Source of the DNA: Hypomyces perniciosus
Taxonomy: Eukaryota; Ascomycota; Sordariomycetes; Hypocreales; Hypocreaceae
DNA length: 64,000 nucleotides
NCBI GenBank assembly: GCA_008477525.1
Contig: SPDT01000001.1
Location: 5,297,289-5,361,288, forward strand
Direction: 5' to 3'
Positions within the stretch are counted from its first letter, which is position 1; every line of letters starts with the position of its first letter. The position numbers and the translations under genes were made by a program. Of the stretch, positions 56,374 to 64,000 are shown piece after piece. A model generated the notes under the pieces. It saw only the letters and a program-made list of their open reading frames with translations, was not told where the DNA came from and made no database searches.

Positions 56374-58050
56374 TTACTGTCCGAATAAAAAGTACGTAAG
56401 GCTTCTTGGACCGGCGTTCGTTTCTGGTTGAAGGACTTTTTGAGTCTTCTCCTCAGATCCACCCGTTTCCTTGCGCTTTGCCTCTACCCAAGACTCAGCC
56501 GCTTTCACAGCCCCTTGAGGGTCGCGCTTGTGCTGTAAGAGGAACTCTTGGATGTCCGCGGTGGAAAATTCCCTACTTGGTATCGCTTCTACGAACTCAT
56601 CAGCCATGTTGTCCGGGATATCAGTCCGATCTTGTGTTTCTGCGTCGCTGTATAAACTGAGAAACAGCTCCTTGATCATGTCTCTCGTAGCTAATGTGAA
56701 GCGAACATGCACATCCACCCGTCCTGCTCGAACTAATGCTGGATCTAGACTCTCTGGACGGTTAGTCGACATGACGAGAACGTGCCCTTGGTGAGAGCCA
56801 ACACCATCTAGAACATTCAACAAGCCAGCAAGGGTCACTCCAGTACCGCCGTTATTGCCCTCGTTGGTGCCATCATTCTTCTGGGAGTCTGGATCGCGCT
56901 GGATGCCACAGCTATCTATATCCTCCAACAGTACAATGCACCTGGTCGGGAGCCCCCTGAACAGAGTCTGCAGTTCGGTGTCGGACGATTTCGAAAGTTG
57001 AATGACATATATGTCGAGGCCGAATTCTCCGGCCAAAGCAATTGTAAGACTGGTCTTTCCTGTTCCTGAAGGGCCATGAAACATATAACCTCGCCTGTAT
57101 GGAATCGCGTGAGATTCGTAATATGCCTTCGTTCTAGGTTGAAGAAATTCGAGTATGTCGTCTTTCACTTTGGCCTTCTCATTGTGGCCAAGCACAACGG
57201 TATGCAAAGGTCTTCGTTTTACAAGTGATTGTGCCGACCAAGGGTCTGGAGTGAAACGAGTATCGCGCTTGGGATTATAGATTCCGGTTCTCTGATAACC
57301 CTCCTCAATACCCGAGTGAATTGCCTTACTTAGTAGATTCAAGATGGGTCCTGGAATTTATATTTTAGTTTTTTTCATCAAGAACAAGATAGCACTCATA
57401 CGCTTCGACCACCCATAGCAGGATAGGATGAACTCCTCAGAATCATATGTCGTTCCAAACCCAGACGTGCTCACAAGTGTTGTCCTCCGACGGTAGATGA
57501 ATATCGCATACCCATCATGTCGGATTCGAGTAACTCCTAGACCTGGTATAAGTCGCAGTATCTTAAATCTTTTCGTTAGCCCGGGCAGATGTATGTACTG
57601 GATTTCACTAACCGGCTGTGGTGCAAAGTTCATCGTTTTGCTATCGTTCTGTGGCTCCAAAACTTTGCCGCCATCTTCTTCATCACCTTTAAAATCGGTT
57701 TGCGCATTGACATGTTGGCAATCTTGAAACTGTTCATTCATTGACACAAGTTTCATTATATAGTTGAAAAGTTGGTTATCATCCCTAACAGAGATGGAGG
57801 ACATAAGCCTACGCTCGATGAATGATTGCATCCAGTCCTTAGCGAAGACATAGATGCCAAAGGCCCCAGAGAAAACCGCAACTATCATGAGCACAATCGG
57901 CTGCTGCTCCAAATAAGTAGATATAATGAAGCGTGTGAGAGGGGGTTGGGTGCTAAGGAGGGTATCCATGATGTCTGCTGGTCGTGGTCCGGTTCCGTTG
58001 AAAGAAGATGGGTAGCCAGACGGTGCCTCAGTGGAAGTGAAGAGTGTCAT
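56374..58050 (-). CDS. BCS1-like AAA ATPase
   Basis: Exon 1 58050-57402 and exon 2 57350-56374 flank a 51-bp intron (GTATGA donor, AACTAAA branch point, TTCCAG acceptor). Without splicing an in-frame TAA would stop the protein. The product has 541 residues. A hydrophobic helix (about 50-70) and BCS1-N region (to about 215, with LPGLTKRFKILRLIPGLG and ILSCYGWSK) precede the AAA domain: Walker A GPSGTGKT (309-316), Walker B IVLLEDID (about 355-362) and the second region MSTNRPESLDPALVRAGRVD. Mitochondrial Bcs1 moves folded Rieske protein into complex III. Many fungi have extra BCS1-type paralogues of unknown role, and this is probably one. It is intact and lies between repeats. Confidence 0.88.
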
Positions 58051-59021
58051 TGCCGATTCGAAGAGTGTCTAGATCTAGGCAATTCTCATCTTGAGCGAAC
58101 TGATAATGGATAATAGGTCGTTTTGAAACAGAAATTTGGGATTGCAGGAAACGTGGAACTTAAGTAGGCGTAAAAAAAGGCTCCCCAGGGAGTTAGATAT
58201 GCGCAGTAAAACATACCTGTTGCCTAGGTACAAAGGCTAATGTCTCTCCGGACACGGAACAGGCTCATCGGTAGCTTATCGGGTGCTTCCACAGTACCAG
58301 GAGGTTAACAAGTAGCCCCCATTCCATCCATGAATCATGACCCCTCCTTGACTGCGGCCCCTATCTAGATGACAAGGGTTGAGGCCAACCCGCCGGGGCT
58401 GGAAGGCATGGCATGACACCAGTGAGAGGTCACTGTTTGCCGATGCAAGATTTCATAGATGCCAATTGGTCCTATATTACCACGACTAGTGAAGGGAGCA
58501 ACAAATATGTCTTAATTTACGGCATTACTCCATTGGAGGCTGAGGGACTTCTGTTGTGGCTTCTTGGCAGGCCCTGAGCCCTAATGACCGCTGTACTGAC
58601 TGGACAGCTATCAATGATTGTATTCAACACCACCTTATTGCTAGTGAGATTCACGTATCTACGGATATTAAACGTAAGGCGGGTTCAAGGTGATATGAGT
58701 AGTAGGGAATGTGAAGGGATTCTACAAACGTGTATAATGAATAAACCTTTACTTAATATAAGAAACTGTATTATTGAAAGATAAAATCTAATTATAGAAG
58801 CATCTGGAAGCCGCATAACATAACTCTGTACCACCACCAATCTAGCTTTCTGATACCTCCCTGCCATCCTTACCAATTTTCTATTATGCCTTTTATAATA
58901 CTTTCCGATACCTGGCTTTGTACTGTTTAGATCCTTCACCTGCCAAGAAAGTTAATACTGGACAGCTACAGTATTACTCTGCCAGAGCACATTTATGGTG
59001 TCTTGATGTTTTAGAACTTAC
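58051..59021. other. Intergenic with repeat
   Basis: No supported gene. It includes the promoter of the BCS1-like gene and the right repeat flank. Confidence 0.45.
58730..58880 (+). repeat. Degenerate repeat, right of the BCS1-like gene
   Basis: TTACTTAATATAAG, TATAGAAGCATCTGGAAG, CACCACCAATCTAGC and GATACCTCCCTGCCATC parallel the left block at 56085-56215, same orientation, clearly diverged. Confidence 0.5.
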
Positions 59022-59624
59022 CTAGGTAGAGCGCCATCCAGCGTCACAAGCTTTGGCAACGTCACAATCTCTGTCAGAGTCTTCGCTAGAGTCCTCTAGC
59101 TCCTGTTCAGAGTGTGGATCGGCAGCTCCCTCTGTCTGGGTTCTGTATCCTGAATTTAGCTCTGAAATTGGCGGTATCCGTATTGGGAACATGATCCTCA
59201 AGTGTTCGTTATAGCGGTCGTTGACTATAGCCAAGAGAATATTCAGAATGACTTGTACTTGATAGCCACCATCATGTGGTAGGAGCGGCAATTGGTATCC
59301 CAAACGTCGACTAAGTCTTCCAACCGTCACATATCCCATCGCCAAGACTTCTTGTGCTTCGTATCGATGATATAGCTCATACTCAAAACAATCATAGTCC
59401 GGCACATTGAAAGCTTTAAGGTGCACCAACACTTCTTGAATATGTTCAGTGCCATTGGTGACAGTTATGTTATAGGGTGCTGGCAGGCCCGGCAGCTGCG
59501 ATGCCAGCTGGTTTTGGAAGATGATAAGTCGCCCCTGGAGACGGGCAAGGTGTGTAGTTGGTTCAAGGGTAACACCAAAACCAACCATCTTCTCGAGACA
59601 TAGTACAACAAAACGTAGATCCAT
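59022..59624 (-). CDS. Hypothetical acidic-tailed protein
   Basis: A 200-residue ORF from the ATG at 59624 (MDLRFVVLCLEKMVGFG). The middle has a regular helix-rich pattern (LARLQGRLIIFQNQLASQL; VQVILNILLAIVNDRYNEHL) and the last 50 residues are acidic (EQELEDSSEDSDRDCD). No family is recognised. The frame is uninterrupted and composition is protein-like, so it is probably real, perhaps with an upstream exon. Confidence 0.5.
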   Translation of the reverse strand: MDLRFVVLCLEKMVGFGVTLEPTTHLARLQGRLIIFQNQLASQLPGLPAPYNITVTNGTEHIQEVLVHLKAFNVPDYDCFEYELYHRYEAQEVLAMGYVTVGRLSRRLGYQLPLLPHDGGYQVQVILNILLAIVNDRYNEHLRIMFPIRIPPISELNSGYRTQTEGAADPHSEQELEDSSEDSDRDCDVAKACDAGWRST

Positions 59625-62600
59625 GGGTTTCTCGCAAACGTGTTTAAAAACTGTGGTCGGGCAATACGTAGGCTGCTCTTGCCAGAAGGTCCATTATGAA
59701 CAATGCGGGGGGATATATGAAGAATACCAAGTGACACAAACTAAAATACGTCTTTTAAGGGAAGAGATTTGTAGTGCTTGGTGACTCGGTATTTATTCAC
59801 ATCGTGTGTTGATAAAATTGAAAATTAAAGTTCAGGCCTGTCTAACTGCTCTATTCGCTCGATTGAGGCCGTTTTCTGCCTCACTATGATCCCGGAGCTG
59901 TTCATCGTACAACACTGGGCCGCGACCCAGGCTTTGGTAGACACCGAAAGATGCCAAGGCCTGACATGGATCACAGATATCATTCCCTAAAGGAGGCCAC
60001 TGAATTACGGTGGAGTATGGGAAGTACAACCTGTACTAACCTTCGGCATACCAAATCGTTGTCTGGACTCGCCTAATAGCCTGTGCAGCTGCTAAGAACT
60101 TGTATCACTTCACCGAAATAGATGGGCCAACACAGTCTTTACAAGGGTGGACCTATAGATCATCAAATCTTGGGCTCGCTGGAGATTCAGGGGCTCTTAT
60201 GCGGCGGGACTCATAATAGTATATACCTACCCACTGCCTACTACACACGAAACTTGCATATTAACAGAGAATAAGGCATTAAAGCATGAAACTGATAGAT
60301 ATGTTTATCATTCAACGCAAATATTTCAGTAACACTGATCACTCCACATTTAGCGTGTAAAACTGTATTTATTTCACATCCCTTTTCACATCTCCTGTTG
60401 CATCTCCTCCTTTTCCGCCACCTCGTTTCTATATGGTGGTGGTTTTTCATCCTTCCCGCGGCACAACTGACATCTGGTATGCTGACAGCCCCCAAAAAGA
60501 CCCTAGCCAGGCCCTATTAGTGCAAGGCCATTCGCTGTCCTCATTTTCAAAGCCACATTTGTGCTGCTTATTGTTAGACCGGTGGGATAATGAATGTGAT
60601 ATTATACATACGCAAATCCACGGACGGACAATAATTATAGGCCCCATTGCAAGCCGGTTTCTGGTAAAGTGAATGAGAAGAAAATTGGCGAGTTGGAAAG
60701 ACGTTTTATCAAGGACCCCCAATCCTTTTATATTAGCTTTAGTGTTCTGCTCGTGGGCCGCTCTTAATTCACTTGTTTGAAAGCCTTCATGCCAATCTTG
60801 ATACTAGTGTTGTGGCTTGGGTCAATATGTCGGAGATTATGAAATCAGGAATCTACTAGGTAGTCACAATGGTATCCTTGAATTCCGAGCTCCACTTGGT
60901 TGTAGGCAGCATTCTTACTAAATGCTTTTCTCAAGGGCCTTGATAAAGCTAGGGAGTCACAACTGAACGCCTTCAGCTTGTCACATAAGCCCGAAAGAAC
61001 CCCCCCTCCCATCAAGCAGTCACAAACCTACCAGGATAAGAAACCCCTTAAGATGTTAGATAATTGGACGAGGCGGCTGGCCGCTATTCGATGGATCTAG
61101 CCTGACAAAGAGAAGCTAGCCTCATCCTGATAAGAAATTGTTTAGATCATATTAGAGTATGAATTACGCAAGATATACCGTTGCTACCAAGAGTTTAAGG
61201 CAGACGCTTCATTGAGTTGTAAAAGAAGAGACCAGCTGACCGTCTCTGTCATACATCTTTCTGTCTTGTCCCATCTCCTCCGGCATTGAGAATTGAAGGT
61301 TTTCCTGAAAGTATCTCCAGGCTTCACAACCAAGTGACCAACCATCCTTATTTCTTTTGGGTAATCTTAGTCGTGCTAGTTGGTTTTGTTTGTAGCGATA
61401 CTGTGCGATTTTTTGCGTAGAATTGTCCGCAGCCTTGTAGTCGCCTATTTCTCGGCACCACCGTGATCTTGTAGAGGTAGCCATTAGAATAAGAACCTCT
61501 CAGTACAATGGTGAGTCTTACCATGGATCTCTCCGTTCTCAATCCACTGTCCTCTGACGGTTTCTGAAGATTTACGGCATTCTTTTTGGGACCATGTCGA
61601 GCCCCAAGCCTGCATCTCCTCAAGACTCGTGTACATCGAATCCAGCAAAAAGAATCTGGTGATTCTAAGACTGTGGTTTATTATTTATTAATAATGACGG
61701 TTTACCAAGACGCCTGACTATCAACCTTAAGTAGACAATCTTTGGAATGTTGATTAGGCTCAAATATACAATTTAAGGATATAATGCTCTGCCGTCACAA
61801 CTAAACTCTGCATGGCTTCCTCTGCTTGCTTCCGCTTCAGAATAATCGCAGGATACTAACTCAAAAATTGAGACTCGGAAATTTCATGTTCTATCCAAGC
61901 GACCCAAGTCGTATAACTGGCGGTGTATCTTACTGGTTACCACGCCGGATGAATAGAGATATTTTGATGGCAAGACCTGTGGAAAATAAAAAGTGGGCTT
62001 TGTTGGAGATGGCATGGATAAGCCGAGGAGCCCACACCTGCATGAGTACGGTGCACACTCCGTACGAGTGAGCTGCTGAAAATACCTTGTGGGGCCAACT
62101 CCGCCGGGCTACAGACTCTGCCAATCCTCCCTCTCCAATCAAGCCACCAACCCGTTCCCCTGAACTTGGTCACCATACTGCCAAGGCCTATGCCTTTGCG
62201 GATTCAGCAAAACGAAATAAGAGGTGGATCTAATGGCGAAGAAGATTTGAAACACGTTTATGGACTAAATTACAAGCTCCAATATTCAATCCCTTTCAAA
62301 GACTAGAAACAAGAGATGGCATCAGGGAGTCCAGAATAGAGGCGAACGAAAAGTCGCAATGCACCGAGCAACGATTCCAACGCTAGCAGCTGGATTCCTG
62401 AGGATATAGAGATGCCATAAAGGAATAAAGACACAGATCAAAGATCCAAGCGATTGTGAAATAATGATAATAATTAATTACCAGAGAAAGGTATTTGAGA
62501 TTTCACTTCCTTCCCAAAACACGCAATCTCCTAATAGCTAGTTAGGACAGCAGCCCATAAACACTCATAAAGCGGTGTACATACGCTTTCACAGGCACAT

Positions 62601-64000
62601 CTGCAGTTGTCACTCATACCTCATATGGAAGGCATCCATGAAGGTCTCTTGATGACCACTCTTTCTTATCGCATGTCTGTTCAAGAAGCCCTTCACTGTC
62701 TTCAGTTGTTTTCAGATATGCCTTTTCATCTCCTTGAAATAATGGGTTCAAGCTTCTCACGTAATTTCAACAAAAGCCTGCCTCTTCCATCATGGATGAT
62801 CCCTTATGAAGAAGGCGTTCTGTTTCCCACCTCGACCAATAGGTATGCTGTTTTCAGCGGTTCGAATTCAATTTGTATGTATTCGAACTGCCCTCCAGAT
62901 TCAAGACAGCGATATGATTGCTCGAATAGATGCAACGGACATGAAGACCACGGGGAAAAATCGCACTTGTATGTAATCGAAGGTTTCATCTTCGAAAGGC
63001 CATTGGGCACGACAAAACGTGGCTCTACACCCCGGCGTTCTATGATGTCAAGAAGTACTAGACATGACGGTGTAGATCATTCCAGTCGCATGCTCTTGTT
63101 TTAATAACTCGGCGTTTATAAGTAAATAAAGCGCCATCTCCTAATATAAAGGTAAGTAATGGCTACTAATCAATATCAAATGAACCCAATCATTTTAACG
63201 AGGATCCTCTTGGTCTGAGCGCGCGAAAGTAAAAGACGAAAGTAAATCATTGTCATAGAATGGATCATCGTCGTCAATGTAGCAGCCTGTCTCCCAATCA
63301 CACACTTGAGGGAGGCGACGCTGGGTTTGGACCTCTTAGACTCCGAGTTGACTCCGGCTCTAGCGAGTCCTGAGTTTTAAAAATGTTGGCGTGGTTGGAT
63401 TGGGGGTTATCGGAAAAAAGAGTTGAGTTTTCAATCCTTATCCTTCCAGAATCTTCATTGAGAGGGCCGAATATTGGAGGCAGATGTCTGTCTGCACCCA
63501 ATCCATTGAATTGAATGTTACTAGAGTATTGGGTGACCTACTTAGACATGTAAGCAAACCATGACATTTACTAATGGACGCGGAACCCACCCACGATCAT
63601 AAATAGAAAAAAGGCGTCCTAGGCCCCCTATCTGGGTGAAAGCTGGTTTTAGATGGGACCGGACTTGCCACCGAGGACAGAATTGCGCGGAGCTTCCCAC
63701 ATCAACACTGGTTGGCGCTGGAAGTGGGCGGCTTGTCAGAAAGCGTAATTGTAAGAGACATAGGAGCTCAGACTCTTCTCCTCTGAGCCAGGGGACCAGG
63801 GCTAGTACATGGAACCGTATGGGACCAAATACGGGTCCTTTAGGATTTGGACAAATCGAGAAGGACCCTGTGGTCATATCTTTCGTGGTATACTTGCCAG
63901 CTTGCCGGAAGGAAAGCCACAACTGAGGAAAGTCTTCCGGTTCCTCACCTCCGGTAGTGATTATGAGAAAACGGGCAAAGAAACCAGCCGGACAGCCGGC
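59625..64000. other. Gene-poor right end
   Basis: No convincing gene in 4.4 kb. Weak ORFs at 59832-60029, 60241-60722, 61209-61623 (minus) and 62607-63104 (plus, 165 codons) show no domain or splice support. The 62607 ORF is the longest and could be a remnant. The sequence reads like decayed intergenic or mobile DNA; no terminal repeats or element edge were found. Confidence 0.5.

Noticed and set aside
57358..57360. In-frame stop splitting the BCS1-like gene
   Set aside because: The stop lies inside a 51-bp intron with donor, branch point and acceptor, so the gene is intact.
62607..63104. 165-codon ORF as a gene
   Set aside because: No domain, no obvious splice sites and no homologous pattern; kept only as a note in the gene-poor region.

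Overview
The window is nuclear DNA of a filamentous ascomycete (Pezizomycotina). The genes carry many short introns, mostly 45-70 bp, with GTAAGT-type donors, CTAAC-type branch points and TAG/CAG acceptors. They belong to fungal families: Zn2Cys6 factor, fungal patatin, ferric reductase, DUF3723, GH18 chitinase. The class cannot be fixed by reading alone. There is no bacterial-style operon, CRISPR or prophage.

The left part (about 1-23 kb) looks like cargo of a giant Starship-type transposon. A patatin-like phospholipase (4888-8129), a DUF3723 gene (13666-15551, minus) and a bis-heme ferric reductase (15965-17789) lie within 13 kb. These are three of the four accessory families classically carried by Starships. 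Between and around them are a bZIP remnant, a C-terminally truncated Zn2Cys6 factor, a chromodomain protein, small multipass membrane proteins (985-1633, 2011-2811, 22110-22734) and coiled-coil proteins. No DUF3435 tyrosine-recombinase captain and no element edge was recognised, so the window may be interior.

At 23.8-28.5 kb an intact 3420-bp hAT transposon (24135-27554, 779-aa transposase) sits in a gene of unknown function. It has a perfect 8-bp target duplication, and the host reading frame resumes exactly on the other side.

From 29 to 44 kb there is a mosaic of extra or eroded copies of ordinary cell genes: an AP180-type ANTH adaptor, a BAH protein, a frameshifted kinase-like gene, a MADS-like factor, a Pcl-type cyclin and small coiled-coil genes. 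At 35065-35892 lies an apparent non-LTR-type retroinsertion with a 14-bp target duplication and an (AAC)6 tail. It contains an array of about ten small hairpins whose stems covary.

The right part (44-64 kb) holds a Ulp1-like relic, a TM2 protein, a secreted cysteine protein divergent from a complete GH18 chitinase, a decayed member of a fungal repetitive gene family, and a BCS1-like AAA ATPase bracketed by degenerate repeats. The last 4.4 kb have no convincing gene. Two 460-bp TA-flanked MITEs (4.2 and 52.4 kb, inverted to each other), several short repeat families and a palindromic decamer (TACGGAGTAC, ten exact copies) run through the window.
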